Counted from the stretch's first letter, positions 17,437-26,486 are shown. The stretch: 64,000 nt of DNA from Variovorax sp. J22G73 (GCF_030317035.1 NZ_JASZYK010000003.1:1-64000); one strand, 5' to 3'. Numbers and translations: made by a program. Notes: a model not told the origin generated them from the sequence alone.

Positions 17437-18189
17437 ATGAAACTGGAAAGAAAAGTCGCCATCGTCACAGGCGCATCGAGCGGCATCGGCGCGGGCATCG
17501 CCAAGGCGCTGGCCGCCGAAGGCGCGAGCGTGATCGTGAACTACGCCAGCAGCAAGCAGGGCGCCGAAGCCGTGGTCGCAGCCATCGAGGCGGCGGGCGG
17601 AAAGGCGCTCGCGGTGCAGGCCGACATGAGCAAGTCACAGGACGTGGCCCGCCTCTTCGACACGGTGCAGGCCACGCACGGCAGGCTCGACGTGCTGGTG
17701 AACAACGCTGGCGTCGCCGTGTTCGAGATGGTGGCCGACCTGACCGAGGAAGCCTTCCACAAGCAATTCGACATCAACGTGCTGGGCTACTTCCTGGCCA
17801 TTCGCGAAGCGGTGAAGCACTTCGGCGACGACGGCGGCAGCATCGTCAACATCAGCTCGATCCTGAGCACCGACCCCTACCTGGCCTCCAGCGTGTACGC
17901 GGCCACCAAGGGCGCCGTCGACACGATGACTTTCGCGCTGGCCCGCGAACTGGGGCCGCGCAAGATCCGCGTGAACTCCATCCTGCCGGGCCATACCAAC
18001 ACGCCCGCGACCGACGGCAACTTTGCCGGCGAGTTCGGCGCCAAGCTCATTGCCGGAACACCGCTCGGGCGATTCGGCGAGCCCGGGGATATCGCACCCG
18101 TTGCGGTTTTCCTGGCGTCGCAGAACTCCCGCAAGGTCACGGGCGAGTCGCTTCGCGCCGCGGGCGGCGTGCGCGGCGTGGGCTACTGA
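17437..18189 (+). CDS. Short-chain dehydrogenase/reductase (SDR)
   Basis: 250 residues from ATG 17437 (MKLERKVAIVTGASSGIGAG), with AAAGG eight bases upstream. Cofactor loop TGASSGIG, structural NNAG in VLVNNAGVAVFEM, catalytic Ser in INISSILST and YxxxK in YAATKGAVDTM. A serine/asparagine pair after the second beta strand (NYASSKQG) favours NADPH. Classical fabG-like SDR of unknown substrate. It is paired head to head with the AraC regulator at 16319-17212. The C-terminus GGVRGVGY departs from the usual VDGG ending by an extra short tail. Confidence 0.88.
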   Translation: MKLERKVAIVTGASSGIGAGIAKALAAEGASVIVNYASSKQGAEAVVAAIEAAGGKALAVQADMSKSQDVARLFDTVQATHGRLDVLVNNAGVAVFEMVADLTEEAFHKQFDINVLGYFLAIREAVKHFGDDGGSIVNISSILSTDPYLASSVYAATKGAVDTMTFALARELGPRKIRVNSILPGHTNTPATDGNFAGEFGAKLIAGTPLGRFGEPGDIAPVAVFLASQNSRKVTGESLRAAGGVRGVGY

Positions 18190-18192
18190 GCG

Positions 18193-18330
18193 TCAGGCGC
18201 GGCCCATCCGATCAACATCCAAGGCCCGCTCGAACACGTTCAAAAATTCTGCGGTCATAGACTTGTCGCAGGCAATCTGAAGCGGGGTTTCCAGCCTCGC
18301 GATGCAGTGTTGCATGGCCCCGATGTCCAT
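18193..18330 (-). CDS. Possible small protein (45 residues)
   Basis: A minus-strand frame from ATG 18330 encodes 45 residues beginning MDIGAMQHCIARLETPL and ending in a basic RMGRA. AGAGG lies six bases before the ATG. The composition is protein-like and the frame stays open upstream for about 30 more codons without an ATG, so it could also be the tail of a decayed gene. It fills the gap between the SDR gene and the PhzF-like gene. No family recognised. Confidence 0.3.
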   Translation of the reverse strand: MDIGAMQHCIARLETPLQIACDKSMTAEFLNVFERALDVDRMGRA

Positions 18331-18425
18331 CCGAAGCCTCTGCCGGTTGCAACAAACGATGCAACGCACGAGGCGAGGTTCGAAGGACTCGGCGGCAGCC
18401 CCACATCACGGATCGAACGACAGGA

Positions 18426-19334
18426 ATGGCTGAAGGTATGAATCACCGAGTTCGGGTTGTCAGCGTGTTCGCCTCAGGCCCCGACGGCGGCAACCCGGCC
18501 CCCATCGTCGTTGACGCGGCCGGCATGACGGACGCCGATATGCAGCAGGTGGCGCGCTCGCACGGGCACGAAAGCGGGTTCGTGTTTCCGGCGCCGGCGG
18601 GTTCGGGCTGCGACTTCGAGTTCAGGTTCTGGGTGCCCAACCACGAGATGTCGATGTGCGGGCACGCCACGGTCGGCGCGCTCTGGCTGCTGGAGCGACT
18701 GGGCCGGCTGCCCGGCGACAGCTACACCATCCTGACGCGCAGCGGCCGCGTCGAGGCCAAGGTCGGCGAGCGCACGGAACAGGGCGCGCAGATCGAAATC
18801 TCGCAGCCCCTCGGCCATGTCGAGCCGCTGGCCGATGCGGACAGGAGCCGCGCTGACATCGTCGACGTGCTGGGCCTGAATGCGGACGACCTCCTGCCCC
18901 TGCCGGTACAGAACGCCGCGACCAGCCGCGTGAAGACGCTGGTTCCGCTGAAAAGCGTGGCCACGCTCGACCGCCTGACGCCCGACTTCTCCCGCATCGA
19001 AGCGCTGTGCGAGCGCATCGGCTCCACCGGGCTCTATCCGTATGCCGTGTCCGACCCGGGCGCGCAGGTGGTCGACGCGCGGCAGTTCCCGAGCTCTTCG
19101 GGCTACCCCGAAGACGCCGCCACCGGCATCGCGGCCTCGGCGCTGGCCTTCGGCCTGCTGTCCAACGGGATGGTGGAGGCCTCGCAGCGCCGCATCGCGA
19201 TTCGACAAGGCCGCGCGATGCAGCGGCCCTCCGAAATCTCGGTGCGCTTCCGGCTCGACCAGGGGCGCCCGGCGGGCTGCTGGCTCGGTGGCGCCGTGCG
19301 GATGGCGCAGCACGAGCAAGGCGATTTGTCATGA
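18426..19334 (+). CDS. PhzF-family epimerase/isomerase
   Basis: 302 residues. VVSVFASGPDGGNPAPIVVD opens the first half of the pseudo-symmetric PhzF fold; the catalytic acid is E49 in SHGHESGFVF; MSMCGHATVGALWLL and EDAATGIAASALAFG are the two conserved glycine-rich signatures. PhzF itself isomerises a phenazine precursor; other members epimerise amino acids or rearrange enamines. There is no phenazine cluster here. The gene stands 70 bases before an amino-acid ABC transporter and the lysine-degrading davBA pair, so a role in amino-acid metabolism is likelier. ATG 18438 (MNHRVRV) is an equally possible start; neither has a well-spaced ribosome site. Confidence 0.85.
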   Translation: MAEGMNHRVRVVSVFASGPDGGNPAPIVVDAAGMTDADMQQVARSHGHESGFVFPAPAGSGCDFEFRFWVPNHEMSMCGHATVGALWLLERLGRLPGDSYTILTRSGRVEAKVGERTEQGAQIEISQPLGHVEPLADADRSRADIVDVLGLNADDLLPLPVQNAATSRVKTLVPLKSVATLDRLTPDFSRIEALCERIGSTGLYPYAVSDPGAQVVDARQFPSSSGYPEDAATGIAASALAFGLLSNGMVEASQRRIAIRQGRAMQRPSEISVRFRLDQGRPAGCWLGGAVRMAQHEQGDLS

Positions 19335-19404
19335 GCAACAGCAACAGCAAGCGCAACAGCACCTGCCCTGCGGGCCGGCCCGGTTAACCAACGAGGAGAA
19401 AACC

Positions 19405-20157
19405 ATGCAACGTAGAGAGCTTCTTCAACTGGGCCTGATCGCGGCGCCCACGATCCTTCTTTCGAACTCGGCACGGGCGCAAGAGGGCGAACTGGTCATC
19501 GGCTCGGCCGCCACCAACCCGCCCTTCGGGTTCCGCGACGGCGACCGCTATTCGGGTTTCGACTTCGAGGTGTTCACCGAAATCGCCAAGAGCCTCAACC
19601 GCAAATGGCGGCTGCAATCGATGGAGTTCGGCGCGCTCATTCCGGCGCTGCAGACCGGCAACATCGACGCCATCGTGTCGCAGCTCTTCATTCGCCCGGC
19701 ACGCCAGAAGGTCATCGACTTTTCCGACCCCTACTACAAGAGCGGCCTCATCGCGGTGACCCGCATCGACAACAAGACCATCAACTCGCCCGACGACCTC
19801 GCGGGCAAGACCATCGGCACCGAGACCGGCACGCTGGCGGTCGAGTTCATCAAGGACCACGTGAAGGGCGCGACCGTGGCGCAGCTGTCGAGCGTGAACA
19901 ACGCCTTGCTCGCCCTGGAGGCCGGTCGCACGGACGCGGTGGTCTACGACAAGCCGGTGCTCATGTACTACGCGGCCAACGTGGGCAAGGGAAAGATCCG
20001 CATCGTGCAACCGGCGCTCGAAGGGCTGGACGTGGGCGTCGGCTTCAAGAAGGGCAGCCCGCTGGTCGCGCCGACCAACGTGGCGCTGGCGGCCATGCGT
20101 GCCGACGGCCGCCTGAAGGCGATCCGCGAGAAGTGGTTCGGCGTGGGCGCCGACTGA
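19405..20157 (+). CDS. Polar amino-acid ABC transporter, substrate-binding protein
   Basis: 250 residues after GAGGAGAA. The N-terminus MQRRELLQLGLIAAPTILLS with ARAQ is a signal peptide ending near residue 27. The SBP_bac_3 domain is clear: YSGFDFEVFTEIAKSL, ALIPALQTGNIDAIVS, and the binding-site region FSDPYYKSGL. Members bind polar amino acids such as lysine, arginine, ornithine, histidine or glutamine in the periplasm. The transporter precedes lysine 2-monooxygenase, which makes lysine the best guess; this is inferred from context, not from the pocket. Confidence 0.88.
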   Translation: MQRRELLQLGLIAAPTILLSNSARAQEGELVIGSAATNPPFGFRDGDRYSGFDFEVFTEIAKSLNRKWRLQSMEFGALIPALQTGNIDAIVSQLFIRPARQKVIDFSDPYYKSGLIAVTRIDNKTINSPDDLAGKTIGTETGTLAVEFIKDHVKGATVAQLSSVNNALLALEAGRTDAVVYDKPVLMYYAANVGKGKIRIVQPALEGLDVGVGFKKGSPLVAPTNVALAAMRADGRLKAIREKWFGVGAD

Positions 20158-20203
20158 GCGCGGCAACGACACCCCCAACCCCGCACTTGATCGGACCTCT
20201 GAA

Positions 20204-20860
20204 GTGAACTTCGATTGGACCGCCATCGTCGAGGCCCTGCCCGAACTGATGCAGGGCCTCCAGCTGACCCTGTGGATCGCGCTCGCCGGCCTGGCCGGCG
20301 GCATCGTGCTGGGCGTGCTCACGGGCGTGACGCTGACCTATGGCGGCTGGAAAGCGCAGGCCCCTGCGCAGCTCTATGTCGCCCTGATCCGGGGCACGCC
20401 CATCACCGTGCAGGTGATGTTCGTGTACTTCGCACTGCCCATCCTGCTGAACGTGCGCATCAGCGCGACCAACGCCGGCATCCTGACGCTCATCATCAAC
20501 TCCGGCGCCTACAACGCCGAGATCGTGCGCGGCGCGCTCAACAGCGTGCCCCACGGGCTGCGCGAAGCCGGGCTCGCCATGGGCCTGGGCTTTCGCAAGG
20601 TGCTGACCCACGTCATCGCGCCCATCGCGGTGCGCAGGGCGCTGCCGGCCATGGGGAACCAGTTTGTCGCGGTGGTGAAGGACACGTCGATCTTCCTGGT
20701 CATCGGCGTGGGCGAGCTCACCCGGCGCGGGCAGGAAATCATGGCGGCCAACTTCAAGGCCGTCGAGATCTGGGCCGCGGTGGCGCTGATCTACCTGGCC
20801 GTCATCAGCATTCTTGCTTTCAGTCTCCGATACGTCGAACGGGCGGTGCGCTTGCCATGA
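20204..20860 (+). CDS. Amino-acid ABC transporter permease
   Basis: 218 residues, starting at GTG 20204. Typical HisM/GlnP-type permease with about five membrane segments (LWIALAGLAGGIVLGVLTGV near the start) and the EAA loop around LREAGLAMGLGFRKVL, which docks the ATPase. YVALIRGTPITVQVMFVYF is characteristic of the family. Its stop overlaps the ATPase start. A single permease gene implies a homodimeric channel. Confidence 0.9.
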   Translation: MNFDWTAIVEALPELMQGLQLTLWIALAGLAGGIVLGVLTGVTLTYGGWKAQAPAQLYVALIRGTPITVQVMFVYFALPILLNVRISATNAGILTLIINSGAYNAEIVRGALNSVPHGLREAGLAMGLGFRKVLTHVIAPIAVRRALPAMGNQFVAVVKDTSIFLVIGVGELTRRGQEIMAANFKAVEIWAAVALIYLAVISILAFSLRYVERAVRLP

Positions 20861-21585
20861 CCATGGTCGAATTCAAGAAAGTCACCAAGCGCTTCGGCGC
20901 GAACCTGGTGCTCCAGCCCATCGACCTTGCGGTCGACCAGGGCGAGGTCGCGGTGGTGATCGGCCCGTCCGGATCGGGCAAGTCGACCATGCTGCGTTGC
21001 GTGAACGTGCTCGAGACGATCAGCGAGGGCGACCTGCTGGTCGACGGCGTGAGCGTGCGCGGCAACGCGCGCGACGTGCGCCACATCCGGCTCGAGGCCG
21101 GCATGGTGTTCCAGCAGTTCAACCTGTTTCCGCACCTCACCGCGTTGCAGAACGTGATGTTCGGGCCCATTCGCTCGCGCAACAAGAGCAAGGCCGAGGC
21201 GCGCGAGATCGCCTGCGCCCTGCTGCAGAAGGTCGGCTTGGCGGAGCGCATGAACCACTACCCGTCGCAGCTGTCGGGCGGGCAGCAGCAGCGCGTGGCC
21301 ATCGCGCGCGCGCTGGCCGTAGGCCCCAAGCTGATGCTGTTCGACGAGCCCACCTCGGCGCTGGACCCGGAGCTGCGCCAGGAGGTGCTCAAGGTGATGC
21401 AGACGCTGGCGGCCGAAGGCATGACGATGATCGTCGTGACCCACGAGATGGCCTTTGCCCAGCGGGTCGGTTCGCGCCTGCTGTTCATGGACGGCGGCCA
21501 GCTCGTGCACGACGGCAAGCCGGCCGAGCTGCTGGCGAACCCGCCCAGCGAGCGCCTGCGCGACTTTCTGCTGCACGTGCACTGA
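20857..21585 (+). CDS. Amino-acid ABC transporter ATP-binding protein
   Basis: 242 residues from ATG 20857; the second ATG at 20863 is possible. Walker A GPSGSGKST, Q-loop VFQQFNLFPHL, signature LSGGQQQRVAIARAL, Walker B LMLFDEPTSALD and H-loop VVTHEM are all intact, as in GlnQ/HisP. It powers the transporter encoded by the two upstream genes. The ATGA overlap with the permease gene indicates coupled translation. Confidence 0.92.
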   Translation: MTMVEFKKVTKRFGANLVLQPIDLAVDQGEVAVVIGPSGSGKSTMLRCVNVLETISEGDLLVDGVSVRGNARDVRHIRLEAGMVFQQFNLFPHLTALQNVMFGPIRSRNKSKAEAREIACALLQKVGLAERMNHYPSQLSGGQQQRVAIARALAVGPKLMLFDEPTSALDPELRQEVLKVMQTLAAEGMTMIVVTHEMAFAQRVGSRLLFMDGGQLVHDGKPAELLANPPSERLRDFLLHVH

Positions 21586-21674
21586 GGCATTGCAGGGCGC
21601 GACAACGGCGGCACGCGCCGCCGTTGTCGATGCCTGCCGGTTCCCTTCCCTGTTTCCTGGAGTTTTCAGCCGTG

Positions 21675-22862
21675 ATGAATGCGTCGGCCTTCAAGGCCAC
21701 CTATGGTTTCAACCGCGACGAGGTCAGGCTCGGCAACTGGCGCGAGGCGCCGTGGAACGTGTGGGCGTTTCGCCATGTCAGCGAGTTCATCCCCACCGCC
21801 CGCATCGCCGCCACGCCCGGCCTCACCGAGGAGCCCGTCGCCAGTGCGGACGACCTGCTGCGCCAGCAGTTCACGCGCGGCGGCACCGCGCTCAGCGTGG
21901 CCGATGCGCTGCGAACGACATCGACCGACGCCATGGTGGTGATGAAGCGCGGGCGCGTCGTCGCCGACTTTCATGCGCCGCAGTTCGACCTGCAAAGCCG
22001 CCACATCCTGTTCTCGGCGAGCAAGTCGGTGACCTCGGTGGTCGCGGGCATCCTGCACGAAGACGGCCTGCTCGACTTCGACGAGCTCGTGCCCCGCTAC
22101 GTGCCGGAGCTCAAGGGGTCGGCCTACGGCGATGCACGGGTGCGCGACGTGCTCGACATGCGCGTGAGCCTGGACTTCGAGGAGGTCTACCACGACCCCG
22201 ACGGCCTCTACGCGCGCTACCGCCGGGCCGGGCTGCTGGAGCCCTCGCGCCCTGGTGAAACCGAGAACGAAACCGTGGTCGAGTTCATTGCCAAGCTGAA
22301 GAAGGGCAAGGGAGCGCACGGCGGTCCGTACCACTACGCCTCGCCCAACTCGGACGTGCTCGGGCTGGTCATACAAGGGGCCTCGGGCCGGCGCTTTTCC
22401 GACCTGGCCTCGCAGCGCCTGTTCCAGCCGGTGGGCGCCAGGCAGGACGCCTACGTGACCGTCGACCGCGCCGGCACGCCGCGCACGGGCGGCGGCATCA
22501 ACATGACGCCGCGCGACCTCGCGCGCATCGGCGAAATGCTGCGCCAGGGCGGCACGGCCAACGGCCGGCGCATCGTCTCGCAGGCGTGGGTGGAAGACAC
22601 CGTCACCGGCGGCTCGGCGCAGGCCTGGGCTGGCGGCGAATCCACGTCGTGGCTGCCGCAGGGCCGCTACCGCAACAAGTGGTACCAGACCGGTGCGGGC
22701 AACGGCGCCTTCTTCGCGCTGGGCATCCACGGCCAGTGGCTGTACGTGGACCCGCGCGCCGAGATGGTGATCGCCAAGTTCTCGTCGCAGCCCGATGCCA
22801 TCGTGGACGACGCCAAGACGCTCAACCTCGCGCTGTTCGAGGCGATCGCGAGGATGGTCTAG
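21675..22862 (+). CDS. Serine hydrolase of the beta-lactamase/DD-peptidase fold
   Basis: 395 residues. The nucleophile motif SxxK is S114-A-S-K117 in LFSASKSVTS, and a YAS motif in YHYASPNSDVLG plays the YxN role. MVVMKRGRVVADFH before the nucleophile is usual for class C-type esterases, amidases and 6-aminohexanoate-dimer hydrolase (NylB)-like enzymes. No signal peptide is seen, so it is probably cytoplasmic. It lies between the ABC ATPase and davB, so an amide- or peptide-cleaving step that feeds lysine or an aminoacyl amide into the pathway is plausible. A GTG at 21672 could also start the protein. Confidence 0.8.
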   Translation: MNASAFKATYGFNRDEVRLGNWREAPWNVWAFRHVSEFIPTARIAATPGLTEEPVASADDLLRQQFTRGGTALSVADALRTTSTDAMVVMKRGRVVADFHAPQFDLQSRHILFSASKSVTSVVAGILHEDGLLDFDELVPRYVPELKGSAYGDARVRDVLDMRVSLDFEEVYHDPDGLYARYRRAGLLEPSRPGETENETVVEFIAKLKKGKGAHGGPYHYASPNSDVLGLVIQGASGRRFSDLASQRLFQPVGARQDAYVTVDRAGTPRTGGGINMTPRDLARIGEMLRQGGTANGRRIVSQAWVEDTVTGGSAQAWAGGESTSWLPQGRYRNKWYQTGAGNGAFFALGIHGQWLYVDPRAEMVIAKFSSQPDAIVDDAKTLNLALFEAIARMV

Positions 22863-22968
22863 ATGGCCTGACGGCTGCGCGCCGTCGCCCTCGGCCCCGC
22901 GCACCCATTCGATTCGCAGGGAAGGCCCCCTGCCATCCCTTCACTCTTTCGCAGAGCCCGAACCCAGC

Positions 22969-24663
22969 ATGCCACTGACACCCCCGACCACAGACAACAC
23001 GACCAGCGCAAGCAAGGCGCCAGTGACCGTCTTCGGTCCCGACTTTCCCTTCGCCTTCGACGACTGGATCCGCCACCCCGCCGGCCTGGGCGTGCTGCCG
23101 GCCGAGCACCACGGTGCCGAAGTCGCCATCGTCGGCGCCGGCATGGCCGGCATGGTGGCCGCCTACGAGCTGATGAAGCTGGGCCTGAAGCCGGTGCTGT
23201 ACGAGGCATCGAAGATGGGCGGGCGGCTTCGCTCGCAGGCCTTCGAAGGCGCGCAAGGCGTGGTCGCGGAGCTGGGCGGCATGCGCTTCCCGGTGTCGGG
23301 AACGGCGTTCTATCACTACGTCGACCAGCTGGGGCTGGAGACCCGGGCGTTTCCCAACCCGCTCACGCCCGCCTCCGGCAGCACCGTGGTCGACCTGGAG
23401 GGCGCGACGCACTACGCGCAGACGCTGGCCGACCTGCCGCCCATGTTCGCGCAGGTGGCCGACGCCTGGCGCGAGGCGCTGGAAGACGGCGCGACGTTCA
23501 CCGCCATGCAGGACGCCATCCGCACGCGCGACGTGCCGACGCTGAAGGCCCTGTGGAACCGGCTGGTGCCGCTGTGGGACGACCGCACTTTCTACGACTT
23601 CGTCGCCACGTCGAAGGCCTTTTCCGGCCTGTCGTTCCAGCACCGCGAGGTGTTCGGCCAGGTCGGCTTCGGCACGGGCGGGTGGGACTCCGACTTTCCC
23701 AACTCGATGCTCGAGATTCTTCGCGTCGTGATGACCAACTGCGACGACGAGCAGCGGCTGATCGTCGGCGGCGTGGAGCAGGTGCCCCTGGGCCTCTGGC
23801 GCCACGCGCCCGACACGCTCGCGCACTGGCCCGCGGGCACCTCGCTGGCCAGCCTGCATGCAGGGGCGCCGCGCGCGGGCGTGGAAGCCATTCGCCGCCA
23901 GGCCGACGGGCGCCTGGCCGTCATCGACCGCTGGGGCGACCGCCAGGCGTACGCCGCCGTGCTGACGACCTGCCAGAGCTGGCTGCTCACCACGCAGATC
24001 GATTGCGACGAGTCGCTGTTCTCGCACAAGATGTGGATGGCGCTGGACCGCACGCGCTACATGCAGTCGAGCAAGACCTTCGTCATGGTCGACCGCCCCT
24101 TCTGGAAAGACAAGGACCCGGAGACCGGCCGCGACGTGATGAGCATGACGCTGACCGACCGCCTCACGCGCGGCACCTACCTGTTCGACAACGGCCCCGG
24201 CAAGCCCGGCGTGATGTGCCTGTCGTATGCGTGGATGGGCGACGCGCTGAAGATGCTGCCGCAGTCGCCCGAGAAGCGGGTGAAGCTCGCGCTGGGTGCC
24301 TTGAAGAAGATCTACCCGAAGGTGGACATCGCGAGCCACATCATCGGCGACCCGATCACCATCTCGTGGGAGGCCGACCCGCATTTTCTCGGTGCCTTCA
24401 AGGGCGCCCTGCCCGGCCACTACCGCTACAACCAGCGCATGTTCGCGCACTTCATGCAGGACGACATGCCCGAGGCGCAGCGCGGCATCTTCATTGCGGG
24501 CGACGACGTGTCGTGGACGCCGGCGTGGGTCGAGGGCGCCGTGCAGACATCGCTGAACGCCGTGTGGGGCATCCTGCGGCACTTCGGCGGGCGCACCCAT
24601 GCGGACAACCCCGGCCCGGGCGACGTGTTCCACGCCATCGGCCCCATGGCGCTGCCCGAATGA
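22969..24663 (+). CDS. davB: Lysine 2-monooxygenase (flavin amine oxidase family)
   Basis: 564 residues, nearly the length of Pseudomonas DavB. It converts L-lysine, oxygen and water-derived steps to 5-aminopentanamide with loss of CO2. The FAD-binding motif is VAIVGAGMAGMVAAYEL (about 50-66). Long stretches match DavB as I recall it: FGPDFPFAFDDW, GGMRFPVSGTAFYHYVD, FGTGGWDSDFPNSML, MWMALDRTRYMQSSKTF and IFIAGDDVSWTPAWVEGA. Tryptophan 2-monooxygenase (IaaM) is the related alternative but fits less well. The amidase gene davA overlaps its stop by four bases, completing the DavBA pair. Confidence 0.9.
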   Translation: MPLTPPTTDNTTSASKAPVTVFGPDFPFAFDDWIRHPAGLGVLPAEHHGAEVAIVGAGMAGMVAAYELMKLGLKPVLYEASKMGGRLRSQAFEGAQGVVAELGGMRFPVSGTAFYHYVDQLGLETRAFPNPLTPASGSTVVDLEGATHYAQTLADLPPMFAQVADAWREALEDGATFTAMQDAIRTRDVPTLKALWNRLVPLWDDRTFYDFVATSKAFSGLSFQHREVFGQVGFGTGGWDSDFPNSMLEILRVVMTNCDDEQRLIVGGVEQVPLGLWRHAPDTLAHWPAGTSLASLHAGAPRAGVEAIRRQADGRLAVIDRWGDRQAYAAVLTTCQSWLLTTQIDCDESLFSHKMWMALDRTRYMQSSKTFVMVDRPFWKDKDPETGRDVMSMTLTDRLTRGTYLFDNGPGKPGVMCLSYAWMGDALKMLPQSPEKRVKLALGALKKIYPKVDIASHIIGDPITISWEADPHFLGAFKGALPGHYRYNQRMFAHFMQDDMPEAQRGIFIAGDDVSWTPAWVEGAVQTSLNAVWGILRHFGGRTHADNPGPGDVFHAIGPMALPE

Positions 24664-25463
24664 ACGACCTGCGACTGGCGTTGCTGCAGTGCGAATCGAT
24701 GCCGGGCGATGTCGCGGCGAACATGCGGCGGCTCGCGCAGGCGTGCGAGGACGCCGCGGACGCGGGCGCGCACCTGCTGGTCACGCCCGAGATGTTCCTG
24801 ACGGGCTACAACATCGGGCGAGCGGCGGTCGCTGCGTTTGCAGACGGTGCACGGCACCGCGAGCGCGTGGAGGCGGTTGCCGCTATCGCGCGCAGGCACC
24901 GCATCGCGGTCGTCTTCGGCCACCCGGAGCGCGTGCCGGGCGGCGGCGTGGCGAACACCGCCGTCTGCGTGGACGCGGGTGGGCAGCTGCTGGGGCGCTA
25001 CCGCAAGACGCACCTGTTCGGCGACCTGGACCGCGACATGTTCAGCGCAGGCGCGGGAGACGAAGCGCTGTTCGACGTTCTCGGCTGGAACATCGGCATG
25101 TTGATCTGCTACGACGTGGAGTTCGCGGAGAACACGCGCCGGCTCGCGCTGCAGGGCGCGAACCTGATCGTGGTGCCCACCGCGAACATGGTCGGCTTCG
25201 ACTTTGTCGCGCAGCACCTGGTGCCGACCCGCGCGTATGAGAACCAGGTGTTCGTCGCGTACGCCAACTTCTGCGGGCGGGAAGCGGATCTTGCGTACGG
25301 CGGACTGAGCTGCGTGGCGGCGCCCGATGGCACCGTGCCGGCGCGTGGCGGCCGGCTGCCTGCGCTGGTGATGGCGGACCTGAAATCGGAGGCCTTGGTC
25401 GAAGGGCGACGGCGGCTGCGGCACCTGGCGGATTTCCGCGGCATGCGGGACGCGGGGCGCTGA
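24660..25463 (+). CDS. davA: 5-aminopentanamidase (nitrilase superfamily)
   Basis: 267 residues. The Glu-Lys-Cys triad of the nitrilase superfamily is E44 (VTPEMFLTGYN), K116 (YRKTHLFG) and C150 (MLICYDVEF). It hydrolyses 5-aminopentanamide to 5-aminovalerate and ammonia, the second step of the lysine delta-aminovalerate route. Coupled to davB by an ATGA overlap. The next enzymes, DavT and DavD, do not follow directly; a GabT/DavT-type transaminase lies at 36343-37623, and no semialdehyde dehydrogenase is in the window. Confidence 0.88.
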   Translation: MNDLRLALLQCESMPGDVAANMRRLAQACEDAADAGAHLLVTPEMFLTGYNIGRAAVAAFADGARHRERVEAVAAIARRHRIAVVFGHPERVPGGGVANTAVCVDAGGQLLGRYRKTHLFGDLDRDMFSAGAGDEALFDVLGWNIGMLICYDVEFAENTRRLALQGANLIVVPTANMVGFDFVAQHLVPTRAYENQVFVAYANFCGREADLAYGGLSCVAAPDGTVPARGGRLPALVMADLKSEALVEGRRRLRHLADFRGMRDAGR

Positions 25464-25553
25464 CCGCCGCGCGGTGAATCAGTGTTGCGCGTTCGCCGTG
25501 CGGGAGTCTTGGCTGCCGGCAGTTCGCAATCTGCGATTGCGATTCGCGTCTTG

Positions 25554-26486
25554 CTATTTACTGTCGGCGGGAAGCGAGCCATGCAACACGACACCCGGCA
25601 CGTCGAGCACATGCATCAGCACGTTCCCATGCGTGGAGTCGGTGACGAAAAGCGTCGACCTGTCTGGCCCGCCGAAGGCGATGTTCGTGGTCGACGCACC
25701 GGCCGGGCCGCGCAGCACCATCACGGGTTCCGCGCGCGTGTTCAGCACCCAGACGTAGCCCAGCCCCGGGTTGGCGACCAGCACCCGCCCCTGCATGTCG
25801 ACGGCCAGCCCGTCGGGCCCGCTGGGCCCGTAGGACGTGAAGAACTGGCTTACCTTGGCGACGCTGCCGTCGGCCAGCAGCGGCACGCGCCAGACGCAGT
25901 TGCCCCGCGTCACCGCAAGGTAGAGCACCTTGCCGTCCGGAGACAGGGCCACGCCGTTCGGGCTGGGCACGTTCGACAGGAGCAGGTCGAGCTGGCCGCC
26001 CGGGCGCAGGCGATAGAGCCGGCCCGATGGGTCGTGAAGCCCGCTCTGCCCCTGGTCCGTGAAGTAGATGTTGCCCTGCGCGTCGAGCACCAGGTCGTTC
26101 ACGCCCTTGAAGCTCTCGGTGTTGCGCCGCTGCAGGTGCGGCGTGACGCGGCCGGTCCGCACGTCCACCCGCATCAGGCCGTTCTTGTAGTCGGTGACGA
26201 GCAAGGTTCCGGCGTCGATGAACTTCATGCCGTTGGGTTCGCCGTCGTACTCGGCCACCTGCGTCCATGCGCCCGCCGGATCGATACGGAAGATGCGGCC
26301 GAAGGGAATGTCCGACACGTAGAGGTTGCCCGCGTCGTCGAACACAGGCCCTTCGAGGAAAGAGTCGGTCGGCGCCCCGCCGCGGTTGGCGTCGGCCCAG
26401 ACACTGCGCTGGGGCCGCCGCAACGGCGTGGGCATTGTGGTGAAGGTCTGCAGTTCGAGCACCTGGGGCGCTTGCAGAAAGTACAT
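25554..26486 (-). CDS. SMP-30/gluconolactonase-like beta-propeller hydrolase
   Basis: 310 residues from ATG 26486, with AAGGAGA upstream. Repeated strand motifs of a six-bladed propeller are visible: EGPVFDDAGNLYVSD, GVNDLVLDAQGNIYFTDQG, PNGVALSPDGKVLYLA and GPDGLAVDMQGRVLVANPG. The conserved Glu (EGP), Asn (GVND, PNG) and Asp (PDG) are metal ligands in this family, which opens sugar and other lactones. Followed on the same strand by neither gene nor terminator that is obvious. It is the last gene of a minus-strand catabolic block that begins at 32348. Confidence 0.82.
   Translation of the reverse strand: MYFLQAPQVLELQTFTTMPTPLRRPQRSVWADANRGGAPTDSFLEGPVFDDAGNLYVSDIPFGRIFRIDPAGAWTQVAEYDGEPNGMKFIDAGTLLVTDYKNGLMRVDVRTGRVTPHLQRRNTESFKGVNDLVLDAQGNIYFTDQGQSGLHDPSGRLYRLRPGGQLDLLLSNVPSPNGVALSPDGKVLYLAVTRGNCVWRVPLLADGSVAKVSQFFTSYGPSGPDGLAVDMQGRVLVANPGLGYVWVLNTRAEPVMVLRGPAGASTTNIAFGGPDRSTLFVTDSTHGNVLMHVLDVPGVVLHGSLPADSK

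Noticed and set aside
18212..18409. Minus-strand frame of 65 codons in the SDR-PhzF spacer
   Set aside because: Arg-rich composition and no ribosome site; the adjacent frame 18193-18330 is more protein-like.
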